Source: Ruminococcus flavefaciens (GTDB lineage Bacteria > Bacillota > Clostridia > Oscillospirales > Ruminococcaceae). Taken from it: a stretch of 64,000 nt of DNA. Under the pieces are notes generated by a model. That model was given only the letters and a program-made list of their open reading frames with translations. It was not told where the DNA came from and did not search any database. Location of the stretch: contig JAMPAU010000005.1 in assembly GCA_023667045.1 (NCBI GenBank), positions 18,277-82,276 of the forward strand. The letters are read 5' to 3'. Positions 35,266 through 44,600 of this stretch are shown piece after piece (the first letter of the stretch is position 1; each line of letters begins with the position of its first letter). The position numbers and the translations under genes were made by a program.

Positions 35266-36843
35266 TTAAACTCCGCTGTCGCCGTAGTTAGAGAGAACTC
35301 GTGCAGAGGGGTCATTTACATTACAGCCGTCCCATTCCTTGTTGGGCATCCAGAAGTCAACGACCATACCGCTCTGTTCCGGATAGTACTTTTCAAAGAT
35401 TTCACGGTAGAGTAGCGATTCTTTCGTAAAGGGCTTTGCATGGGTGTATTTTTCAGAGAGGGCAGAAAATTCCTCGTCTGTATAGAAGTTTTCGGCATAT
35501 TCCTTGAGGTAGTCAACCATAGAGTGTCCTACAGCGTCGGAAAATGCGGCTTTTTCACGGTAAAGAATATCATGTGGCAGATAGTCGCCCTCAAAGGCAT
35601 GACGGAGCAGGTATTTGCCTTTGTTGTACTTGTTAAGTTTCATTTCGGGGTCAACTGACATTACATACTTTACAAAGTCCAAATCCCCGAAAGGCACACG
35701 GGCTTCCAGAGAGTTCACAGAAATACACCTGTCCGCACGGAGTACGTCATACATATGCAACTCTTTTACTCTTTTTACCGATTCTTTCTGAAATTCCTCA
35801 GCAGACGGTGCAAAATCGGTATACTTATAGCCGAAAAGTTCATCTGATATTTCGCCGGTGAGGAGTACACGAATGTCTGTCTGTTCGTGGATAGCCTTAC
35901 AGAGCAGATACATACCCATGCTTGCACGGATAGTCGTAATATCATATGTTGCAAGTATCTTGATTACAGTATCAAGTGAACTGAGAACATCGTCCTTAGT
36001 GATGATAACTTCAGTGTGGTCGCTGTGTATGTAGTCGGCAACCTGTTTTGCATAGCGTAAATCTATAGCGTCAGTGTTCATGCCGATAGCGAAAGTCTTT
36101 ATAGGCTTATCGGATTTCTGCTGTGCTATAGCACATACAAGCGACGAATCAAGACCGCCGGAAAGCAGAAAACCTACTTTAGCGTCGGCGGAAAGTCTCT
36201 TTTCAACTCCGGCAATTAGTTTATCGTGAATGTTACTGCATACTGTTTCGAGGTCGTCACGGACTGTTTTCTTTACTTCCGTGATGTCGCAGTAGCAGAC
36301 AAACTCGCCGTTTTTATAGTAGTGACCTGTCGGGAAAGGCTTTATCTCGTCAACTATTCCCATGAGGTTTTTTGGTTCGCTTGCAAAGACTATGTTTCCG
36401 TTGTCGTAGCCGTAGTAAAGCGGACGTATTCCGATTGGGTCTCTTGCCACAATGAACTCGTGTGATGTGCTGTCATATATTATGCAGGCAAACTCAGCGT
36501 CGAGGGTTGCGAACATATCAACGCCCATTTCCTTGTATAAAGGCAGGAGTATTTCACAGTCGCTGTCACTCTTGAAAGTATAGCCTTTTTCGATGAGCTT
36601 TTCCCTTACCGGCAGAAAACCGTATATTTCGCCGTTGCAGACTGCATAGTTTCCGTCGAGTTCAAAGGGTTGCATACCCTCCGGAGTAAGACCCATAATA
36701 GAAAGTCTCTGAAATCCCAGTACGCCGTCTTTCAAATCAATAATACGGCAGTCGTCCGGACCTCTTGAAACGGTAGCTTCAAGACCTTTTGTTACCTTTG
36801 CCATGCCGTCTTTCTGACCGCAGTAACCCATAATTGTACACAT
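35266..36843 (-). CDS. asnB: Asparagine synthase (glutamine-hydrolysing)
   Basis: Transfers glutamine amide nitrogen to aspartate using ATP. The N-terminal class II amidotransferase domain begins MCTIMGYCG with Cys2 as nucleophile. The C-terminal synthetase has the pyrophosphatase loop LLSGGLDSSLV at about 230. Length of 525 aa matches the shorter AsnB form. AGAGGG precedes the ATG. It is the last gene of the gltB-to-asnB series, and its terminator overlaps the znuA promoter. Confidence 0.94.
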   Translation of the reverse strand: MCTIMGYCGQKDGMAKVTKGLEATVSRGPDDCRIIDLKDGVLGFQRLSIMGLTPEGMQPFELDGNYAVCNGEIYGFLPVREKLIEKGYTFKSDSDCEILLPLYKEMGVDMFATLDAEFACIIYDSTSHEFIVARDPIGIRPLYYGYDNGNIVFASEPKNLMGIVDEIKPFPTGHYYKNGEFVCYCDITEVKKTVRDDLETVCSNIHDKLIAGVEKRLSADAKVGFLLSGGLDSSLVCAIAQQKSDKPIKTFAIGMNTDAIDLRYAKQVADYIHSDHTEVIITKDDVLSSLDTVIKILATYDITTIRASMGMYLLCKAIHEQTDIRVLLTGEISDELFGYKYTDFAPSAEEFQKESVKRVKELHMYDVLRADRCISVNSLEARVPFGDLDFVKYVMSVDPEMKLNKYNKGKYLLRHAFEGDYLPHDILYREKAAFSDAVGHSMVDYLKEYAENFYTDEEFSALSEKYTHAKPFTKESLLYREIFEKYYPEQSGMVVDFWMPNKEWDGCNVNDPSARVLSNYGDSGV

Positions 36844-36869
36844 AAAATATCCCTCTGTTTCTTTTTATA

Positions 36870-38288
36870 TTATCCATGAATTTTTTCGTCAAATTTATTT
36901 TTTCCGCCCGCACCCGAAACGTCAAGCGGATAGTTTCCGGTAAAACACCCGTGACAGAAATTATCGCTGTCAATCAGTCTGCCGAGTTTTTCAGCCGGAA
37001 GATATGCCAGACTGTCAGCACCTATGTATTCGGCTATATCGCTGATGTTATCGTATTTACAGGCGATAAGGTTTTCTTCTGAATCAATATCTGTGCCGAA
37101 ATAACAGCTATGCACGAAAGGCGGTGAAGATATACGCACGTGTACTTCCTTTGCACCGGCTTCACGCAAAAGATGTACGATTCTTGCACAGGTAGTACCT
37201 CTTACTATTGAATCGTCAATCATTATCACACGTTTCCCTTGTACTGTCTCACGTATTGCATTGAGCTTTATCCGGACTGCACTTTCACGCTGATTCTGTG
37301 ACGGCTGAATAAAACTTCTGCCGATATACTTGTTTTTTATAAAACCTGTTCCGTAAGGTATACCGCTTCTGCGAGAATATCCCAGAGCTGAATCAAGTCC
37401 CGAATCGGGTACGCCTATTACTATATCTGCCTCAACAGGACTGCTTTCAGCGAGAATCTCTCCGGCTCTCATTCTTGCACGGTGTACTGATTTTCCGTCA
37501 ATCACTGAATCCGGACGTGCAAAATATATATACTCAAATATGCATATGTTTTTGGATTTACGGCAGTGCGTGGTTACGGAGCGTATACCGTCCTCACTGA
37601 TTACTACTATTTCGCCGGCATCTATGTCACGCATGAACTTAGCCCCCACAGAATCCAATGCACATGATTCAGATGCTACAACGTAAGCACCGTCGGGAGT
37701 TTCGCCTATACACAGCGGTCTGAAACCATTAGGGTCACGGAATGCTATCAGCTTTGTGGCGGTCATAAGTATGCACGAGTATGCACCTTTTATATGAGGT
37801 ATAGCACGTTCTACTGCTTCTTCCGTCGAACTGCATGAAAGTCTTTCCCTTACTATTGAGTAAGCTATAGCCTCAGTATCGGAAGTGCCATGAAATATAG
37901 CACCGGACATTTCAAAGTCACGGCGTATTTCAGAGGCGTTTATCAGATTGCCGTTGTGTGCAAGTGCGAGATTGCCTTTTACGTGGCGTATTACAAGGGG
38001 CTGGATATTGTTGTGATTTTTACCACCTGTTGTGGAATACCTCACATGACCTACCGCCATATTGCCCTTGCCGAGCTTGTCGAGTTCTTCACGGGTGAAT
38101 ACTTCCGAAACAAGACCGTCGGCTTTTTTGTGGCTGAAAACTCCGTCATCGCACACGGCTATACCGCAACTTTCCTGTCCTCTGTGCTGAAGTGAGTAAA
38201 GCCCAAAGTAGACAGATGAGGCAACGTCTGTTGTTTTCTTTTCATATATTCCAAATACACCGCATTCCTCGTGCATTTCGTCAAACAT
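36870..38288 (-). CDS. purF: Amidophosphoribosyltransferase
   Basis: First committed step of purine synthesis: glutamine amide transfer to PRPP. MFDEMHEECGVFGIY has a short propeptide before the catalytic Cys9, as in the Bacillus-type enzyme. The PRTase domain has VIMIDDSIVRGTT at about 350. C-terminal cysteines (NFCHGCFTGNYPLDV) fit the Fe-S type. It is 472 aa. AAAGGCGG precedes the ATG. Its presence in a nitrogen operon rather than a pur cluster suggests co-control with glutamine supply. Confidence 0.95.
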   Translation of the reverse strand: MFDEMHEECGVFGIYEKKTTDVASSVYFGLYSLQHRGQESCGIAVCDDGVFSHKKADGLVSEVFTREELDKLGKGNMAVGHVRYSTTGGKNHNNIQPLVIRHVKGNLALAHNGNLINASEIRRDFEMSGAIFHGTSDTEAIAYSIVRERLSCSSTEEAVERAIPHIKGAYSCILMTATKLIAFRDPNGFRPLCIGETPDGAYVVASESCALDSVGAKFMRDIDAGEIVVISEDGIRSVTTHCRKSKNICIFEYIYFARPDSVIDGKSVHRARMRAGEILAESSPVEADIVIGVPDSGLDSALGYSRRSGIPYGTGFIKNKYIGRSFIQPSQNQRESAVRIKLNAIRETVQGKRVIMIDDSIVRGTTCARIVHLLREAGAKEVHVRISSPPFVHSCYFGTDIDSEENLIACKYDNISDIAEYIGADSLAYLPAEKLGRLIDSDNFCHGCFTGNYPLDVSGAGGKNKFDEKIHG

Positions 38289-38302
38289 AAATATTACCGC
38301 CT

Positions 38303-38884
38303 TTATAGATATTGTTCATTTATTTTATCAATTATTTCCAATGCAGATATAACTTTCTTTTTTCGCCTGTTCATAGCGTACTGTTCGATATAGACATGAG
38401 CCTCATCTTCCGTCATATCACGGTACTGCATGAGCATGAATTTAGCCTTGTCTATTGTACGGATTTCGTCTATTCTGCGTTCAAGCCTTACAGTTTCCTC
38501 ATACAGCTTGTATGAACGGTGCATAGCTATGTCGATAATTTTTACTGTCTGATACAGGAAACTCTTATTGAAAGGTCTGCCTATTGTTATGATACCGATT
38601 TTTTCGGCACGTTCCCTGAATTTTTCAGCGTTTTCGGATTTAGCTATTAAAATGCAGTTTGAGGCGGTATTTTCTATGATGTATTCTGCAAGAGATGTGC
38701 CGTATTCGTCGGACAGCGGAGAATATATTACAGCGAGGTCGCACGGGGCGTTAGCGTCAAATATGCTTTTTGCCTGCTGTGCAGTTTCAGCGGTTCTGAT
38801 ATTACAGCCGAAAGCTTCACGAATAAAATCTGAGAGAGTATCGCCGGCACTTTTATTGCTTGAAATTATAAGAACGTTTTCCAA
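38303..38884 (-). CDS. ANTAR-domain response regulator (NasT/GlnR-type antiterminator)
   Basis: A 193-aa protein with an N-terminal receiver-like domain (about 1-120) and a C-terminal three-helix ANTAR domain (IDKAKFMLMQYRDMTEDEAHVYIEQYAMNRRKK), which binds paired RNA hairpins and prevents termination. The receiver is atypical: the phospho-acceptor position around AVIYSPLSDE has no clear Asp. It begins with a TTG after GGGGGT, directly behind the glutamine synthetase-like gene. A similar glnA-antiterminator-glt arrangement is known in Clostridium saccharobutylicum. Likely targets are the gltB and amt leaders. Confidence 0.88.
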   Translation of the reverse strand: MENVLIISSNKSAGDTLSDFIREAFGCNIRTAETAQQAKSIFDANAPCDLAVIYSPLSDEYGTSLAEYIIENTASNCILIAKSENAEKFRERAEKIGIITIGRPFNKSFLYQTVKIIDIAMHRSYKLYEETVRLERRIDEIRTIDKAKFMLMQYRDMTEDEAHVYIEQYAMNRRKKKVISALEIIDKINEQYL

Positions 38885-38896
38885 AGCAGACCCCCG

Positions 38897-40174
38897 TTAC
38901 AGACTGTAAAAATATTTCTTATCCTCAAAAGCCTCTTTGTCGTAAGCAGATGAGTATTCTTTCCACTCGGCACGGCGTTCTGAAAGTATCAGTGAAAGAA
39001 TATTTTCCGGAATGTATTTTTTCAGAAAGTCAGATTTTTCAGCCAGTTCGGAAGCCTCTGAAATGTCTGTCGGAAGTTTTTCGCCGGAGCAGGAATTTTC
39101 AGCAGGAAGTGAAAGATTATTTTCTATTCCGTCAAGAGCCGAATAAATCATAAGACCGAAAACATAGTACGGATTGCAGGCACAGTCTGATACACGGAGT
39201 ACAACAGGCGACTCGCTGTCGTCCATGCGTATTAGCTGATTGTTTTCATACCTTGACCATACTATATTTCTTGGTGCGGAAAACTCACCGAGACGGCTGT
39301 ATGAATTTACAGTTGAATTTGTAAAGATTGTAAACTCACGTATATATTTCATTATTCCGGCAGAGGCTTTTTCGTGCAGTTCCTTGTTATTCTGCTGAAT
39401 ACCGCTGTCAAATAAATCATTATCCTTGAATATATTTATGCTTATGTGCATACCGTTTCCGCAGTCATTGCGTACGGGTTTAGGCATAAAGCTTGCGTGT
39501 ACTCCGTGCTGTTGTGCAACGGATTTTACGGCAGACTTGAAACTCAGAAAATTATCTGCTGACTGCAATGCAGATGCTGAATTGAAGTCTATTTCATGCT
39601 GACCGTTACCGCTTTCATGGCGTGAGGAGACAGGGTGTATGCCCATTTGTTCAAGAGTTATGCATACATCACGGCGGATATTTTCGCCCTTGTCGTCCGG
39701 TGCTATATCGCAGTAACCTGCATAGTCGTGGGGATTTTTGGTAGGCTTGCCGTTTTCGTCTGTTCTGAAAAGACAGAACTCGCACGATGTGCCGAACCGG
39801 AAACAATAACCCAGTGAGACGGCTTTTTTCATGGCGGTCTTGAGGAAGTATCTTCCGTCCCCCTCAAAGTGCGTGCCGTCGGCGTATTTTATATAGCAGA
39901 ACATTCTTATTACACGTCCCTGCTGTGGTCGCCAAGGAAGTACGGTCATTGTCTGAGGGTCGGGGAAAAGAAACAAGTCCTTACCGCCTGCAACAGAAAA
40001 ACCCTGTATCTTCTTTGCCGTGATTCTTGCACCATGTTCAAAGACGGCTGAGAGTTCAGAAGAAAGAATTGATATATTCTTCATCTGACCGTTTATGTCG
40101 CAGAATGTAAGCTTGACGAATTTTACATCATTTTCGTCGATATACCGGAGAATTTCATTCTGATTGTAAATCAT
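38897..40174 (-). CDS. Glutamine synthetase I homologue lacking catalytic residues
   Basis: A 425-aa type I GlnA fold. The n1 metal ligands are kept (E132 in FGTSCEFCLF; E187 and E194 in HESGNGQHEID), as is H243 in GNGMHIS. However, S130 replaces the first ligand of the ExE pair, S299 stands where the flap Glu (GYEAP in enzymes) should be, and V325 replaces the Glu of the VEVR motif. Numbering is from the ATG at 40174, which has GGGAGG seven bases upstream. It is therefore probably a non-catalytic or altered homologue beside an ANTAR regulator. True synthesis could rest on glnN at 50.0 kb. Confidence 0.8.
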   Translation of the reverse strand: MIYNQNEILRYIDENDVKFVKLTFCDINGQMKNISILSSELSAVFEHGARITAKKIQGFSVAGGKDLFLFPDPQTMTVLPWRPQQGRVIRMFCYIKYADGTHFEGDGRYFLKTAMKKAVSLGYCFRFGTSCEFCLFRTDENGKPTKNPHDYAGYCDIAPDDKGENIRRDVCITLEQMGIHPVSSRHESGNGQHEIDFNSASALQSADNFLSFKSAVKSVAQQHGVHASFMPKPVRNDCGNGMHISINIFKDNDLFDSGIQQNNKELHEKASAGIMKYIREFTIFTNSTVNSYSRLGEFSAPRNIVWSRYENNQLIRMDDSESPVVLRVSDCACNPYYVFGLMIYSALDGIENNLSLPAENSCSGEKLPTDISEASELAEKSDFLKKYIPENILSLILSERRAEWKEYSSAYDKEAFEDKKYFYSL

Positions 40175-40188
40175 GGCAAATCCTCCCT

Positions 40189-41673
40189 TTAAAGATTGGT
40201 ATAGCCCATGAGCCACTCATCTACCTCTGAGGCAACGTCACGACCCTCACGGATTGCACGCACAACAAGAGACTGTCCTATATGCATATCTCCGGCAGTG
40301 AATATCTTTTCGACGTTTGTCATGTGACTGCCGACTGCTGTCTTTACGTTTGTGCGTTCATTGAGTTCAACGCCGAAAGCTTCAGCGACATAACTCTGAC
40401 AGCCCAAGAATCCGGCTGCAATAAGGCAGAGTTCGCACGGTATAATCTGTTCACTGCCTGCTACTTCCTGCATGGAACGTCTTTTAGTTTCGGGGTCGGT
40501 TACTGACTTCAGCTTGACTGTCTTTATAGCGGTAAGCTTATTGTTTTCGCCCTTTATAAATTCCTTTACGGTAGTCTCATATACTCGTGGGTCGTGACCG
40601 AAAACGGCTATAGCTTCTTCCTGACCGTAGTCTGTCTTGCACACTCTGGGGTATTCGGGCCATGGATTATTTTCAGCACGGCTGTCCGGAAGTTTCGGCA
40701 TCATTTCGAGCTGTGTCACGGACTTACAGCCATGTCTTACGGAAGTGCCTACACAGTCGTTTCCGGTATCGCCGCCGCCTATTATAACAACGTTCTTGTC
40801 CTTTGCGGAGATGTAATTTCCGTCTGAAAGTCCGCTGTCGAGGAGACTTTTGGTTGTAGCTTTGAGGAAGTCCACAGCGAAGTAAATTCCGTCAGCGTCA
40901 CGACCGTCGGCTTTTATGTTTCGGGGATTTGACGAACCGCACGCCAGCACTACAGCGTCAAAACTTTCAGTAATATCTTTTGCAGGGATATTGTTTCCGA
41001 CATCGGCGTTTGTCACGAACTGCACGCCCTCAGCCTTCATGAGTTCCACACGTCTTTCAATGACATTCTTTTCAAGTTTCATATTCGGAATGCCGTACAT
41101 CAGCAGACCGCCTATTCTGTCGGAGCGTTCAAATACAGTTACGAAATGCCCTCTCTTGTTGAGAGTATCGGCAGTAGCAAGTCCGGACGGACCAGAGCCT
41201 ATTACGGCTATTTTCTTACCGCTCCGGAGTTTCGGAATCTGAGGCTTTATAAGACCGTCTGCAAAGCCCTTTTCGATTATTGCGTTTTCGTTGTCTCTTA
41301 CTGAAACGGGGTCGCCGTTGAGACCGCACGTACAGGCTTTTTCACAGAGTGCCGGACATACACGTGAGGTAAATTCCGGAAAGTTATTTGTCATAAGCAG
41401 ACGTTCGAGAGCCTGTTCTTTCTGTCCGTGATAAAGCATATCATTCCATTCCGGAATCAGATTATTCAGCGGACAGCCCGAAATCATGCCCCTCAGCATT
41501 TTTCCATTCTGACAGAAAGGCACACCGCAGTCCATACATCTTGCCGACTGTAAACGTCTCTGCTCCTCATTCAGCGGAGTATGAAATTCATTATAGTTTT
41601 TTATTCTTTCGAGAGGGGAGACAGCAGTGCTGTCCACCCTATTGTATTCAAGAAATCCGGTAGGCTTTCCCAT
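40189..41673 (-). CDS. gltD: Glutamate synthase small subunit
   Basis: NADPH-dependent beta subunit that feeds electrons to GltB. The N-terminal cysteine-rich Fe-S region (RCMDCGVPFC, NNLIPEWN, CPALCEKACTCG) is followed by FAD (VIGSGPSGLATADTL) and NAD(P)H (VVIIGGGDTGNDC) dinucleotide folds. It is 494 aa. Shine-Dalgarno GGAGG lies at the end of gltB, three bases away. It is coupled with GltB in the GOGAT reaction, glutamine plus 2-oxoglutarate to two glutamates. Confidence 0.96.
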   Translation of the reverse strand: MGKPTGFLEYNRVDSTAVSPLERIKNYNEFHTPLNEEQRRLQSARCMDCGVPFCQNGKMLRGMISGCPLNNLIPEWNDMLYHGQKEQALERLLMTNNFPEFTSRVCPALCEKACTCGLNGDPVSVRDNENAIIEKGFADGLIKPQIPKLRSGKKIAVIGSGPSGLATADTLNKRGHFVTVFERSDRIGGLLMYGIPNMKLEKNVIERRVELMKAEGVQFVTNADVGNNIPAKDITESFDAVVLACGSSNPRNIKADGRDADGIYFAVDFLKATTKSLLDSGLSDGNYISAKDKNVVIIGGGDTGNDCVGTSVRHGCKSVTQLEMMPKLPDSRAENNPWPEYPRVCKTDYGQEEAIAVFGHDPRVYETTVKEFIKGENNKLTAIKTVKLKSVTDPETKRRSMQEVAGSEQIIPCELCLIAAGFLGCQSYVAEAFGVELNERTNVKTAVGSHMTNVEKIFTAGDMHIGQSLVVRAIREGRDVASEVDEWLMGYTNL

Positions 41674-41676
41674 AGC

Positions 41677-44600
41677 TTATGCCTCCTTGTTGGTAATAAG
41701 ATAGAATGCTTCAATCTCAGCCTGTTCACTGCTCATGCCCTTTTCTTCAAGAGCGATAGTGGCACTTTTGATTTTAGCGTAATCGTGCGGAATAATCTTT
41801 TTGAAACTCGGAATATATTCACTGAAGTTTTCAAGAATACGCTTTGCCTTTTCAGAGCCGGTAGCCTTGAAATGTTCTTCTATCATGTTTCTGAGTTCAA
41901 TAATATCGTATTTTTCGGTTACTGTTTCGAGAGAGACAAGTGACTTGTTGAGTTTCATATATAAATCCCTGTCCTCATCGAGTACATAGGCAATACCGCC
42001 CGACATACCAGCACCGAAATTTTTTCCGGTCTTTCCGAGAATAACAGCCCGACCGCCTGTCATGTATTCACAGCCGTGGTCGCCTACACCCTCGCACACT
42101 GCCACAGCTCCGGAGTTACGCACACAGAAACGCTCTCCTGCTATGCCGTTTATAAATGCCTTGCCGGAAGTAGCACCATACAGTGCAACGTTTCCTGCTA
42201 TGATATTTTCCTCTGCCTTAAATCCTGCTTTTTCGGGTGGACAGAGTATCAGCTTACCGCCGGAAAGACCCTTGCCGAAATAGTCGTTGCTGTCGCCGTG
42301 GAGTTCAAGCGTGAGACCTTTCGGAATGAAAGCACCGAAACTCTGTCCGCCACTGCCGTGACATTTTATTGTGAAAGTATCGTCATCAAGGGCATTGTCG
42401 CCGTAACGTCTTGTTATTTCAGCACCGAAAAGCGTACCTAATGCACGGTCGGTATTTATTACATCAATGTCAATGGATTTCTTAGTTTTGTTCTTGAGAG
42501 CAGAGCCGAGTTTTTTCATGATAACTTTCTTGTCTACTGTCTCGTTAAGTTTGAAGTCGTATATATCAGACGGACTGAAAGACTGTTTTTCGCCGTTGTG
42601 TACATTGCAGAGAATATTGGAGAAATCAATCTTCTGACCGTCGGGAATATCTTTCTGACGGAGCAGGTCGGTGCGTCCCACGAGTTCGTCAACAGTGCGT
42701 ATGCCGAGTTTAGCCATATACTCACGGAGTTCCTGAGCGACAAAGTGCATGAAGTTGACTATATACTCCGGCTTGCCCTGAAAACGCTTTCTGAGTTCGG
42801 GATTCTGTGTGGCAATACCCATAGGGCAGGTATCGAGGTTGCAGACCCTCATCATTACGCAACCCATAGTTACAAGCGGAGCGGTAGCAAAACCAAACTC
42901 CTCAGCACCAAGCAGACAGGCAACAAGCACGTCACGACCTGTCATAAGCTTGCCATCGGTCTCGATAACTACACGTGAGCGGAGACCATTCATTATTAAA
43001 GTCTGGTGAGCCTCTGCTAAACCGAGTTCCCACGGCAGACCGGCGTTGTAGATTGAGCTTTTCGGAGCTGCACCTGTACCGCCGTCATAACCGGAAATAA
43101 GTATTACCTGTGCGCCTGCTTTTGCAACACCAGCGGCTACAGTTCCCACACCAGCTTCCGAAACAAGCTTTACTGAGATACGGGCATTTTCGTTGGCATT
43201 TTTGAGGTCATAAATAAGCTGTGCGAGGTCTTCAATTGAGTATATATCGTGGTGCGGAGGTGGTGAAATAAGTCCCACGCCTGCGGTAGAATGACGTGTC
43301 TTGGCAATCCACGGGTATACCTTGCCGGACGGCAGATGTCCGCCCTCACCGGGTTTAGCACCCTGTGCCATTTTTATCTGTATTTCCTTTGCTGAAACAA
43401 GATACTCGCTTGTTACTCCGAAACGTCCGGAAGCCACCTGTTTTATAGCTGAACATCTGTCGGATTTGAGACGTTCCGGACTTTCACCGCCCTCGCCGGA
43501 ATTTGACTTACCGCCTATGCGGTTCATAGCCACTGCCATGCATTCGTGAGCTTCCTGTGAGATAGAGCCATACGACATAGCACCGGTCTTGAAACGATGA
43601 CATATACTCTCAACGCTCTCTACCTCGTCAATCGGAATACCGCCGTTTTCGTCGAAATTGAAATCAAGCAGACTGCGTAAAGTGAGGTTATTGTCTTCAC
43701 GGTTTATGCAGTCGGAATATTCCTTGAAAGTCTGATAGTTTCCTGTGCGTGTAGCCTCTTGGAGCAGGTGGATAGTTTCCGGAGTATAGAGGTGGTCGCT
43801 CTTACCGCTGCGGAGCTTGTGACTGCCGGCACTTTCAAGACTGCTGTTAACAGAAAGTCCGAGCGGGTCGAATGCTTTATTATGGAGCGATTCAGTCTGA
43901 CTGCTTATATCATCAAGTGTGATACCGCCTATACGGCTGACAGTACCCTTGAAATATTTTTCAGTTACCTCATGGGATATGCCGACAGCCTCAAAGAGCT
44001 TTGAACCCTGATAGGACTGTATAGTAGATATGCCCATTTTTGAGGCAATTTTTACTATGCCGTGAAGTACAGCGTTGTTGTAGTCTGTTTCTGCCGCATA
44101 GAAGTCCTTGTCAAGCATATTGGTGTTTATGAGGTCACGGATAGTTTCCTGTGCAAGATAAGGATTGACGGCACAAGCACCATAACCGAGCAGTGTAGCA
44201 AAGTGATGTACTTCTCTTGGCTCTGCACTTTCAAGAATCATAGCCACAGCAGTACGCTTTTTGGTTGATACAAGGTGTTGCTGTAATGCCGATACGGCGA
44301 GCAGTGACGGTATAGGAGTGTGATATTCGTCAACGTCTCTGTCCGAAAGAATGAGTATATTAGCGCCGTCACGGTAAGCCTTGTCTGCCTCAATGAAAAG
44401 CCTTTCTATAGCACGTTCAAGGGGAGTACCCATATAGTAAGTAATCGGTATGACTGCTGTCTTCAGACCCTTTACTTTCATGTTTTTGATTTTGAGCATA
44501 TCAGTGCTTGTGAGTATTGGATTTTCTATTTTCAGAACGTGGCAGTTTTCGGGTTTTTCTTCGAGAATATTTCCGTCCTCGCCTATATAAACGCTTGTAT

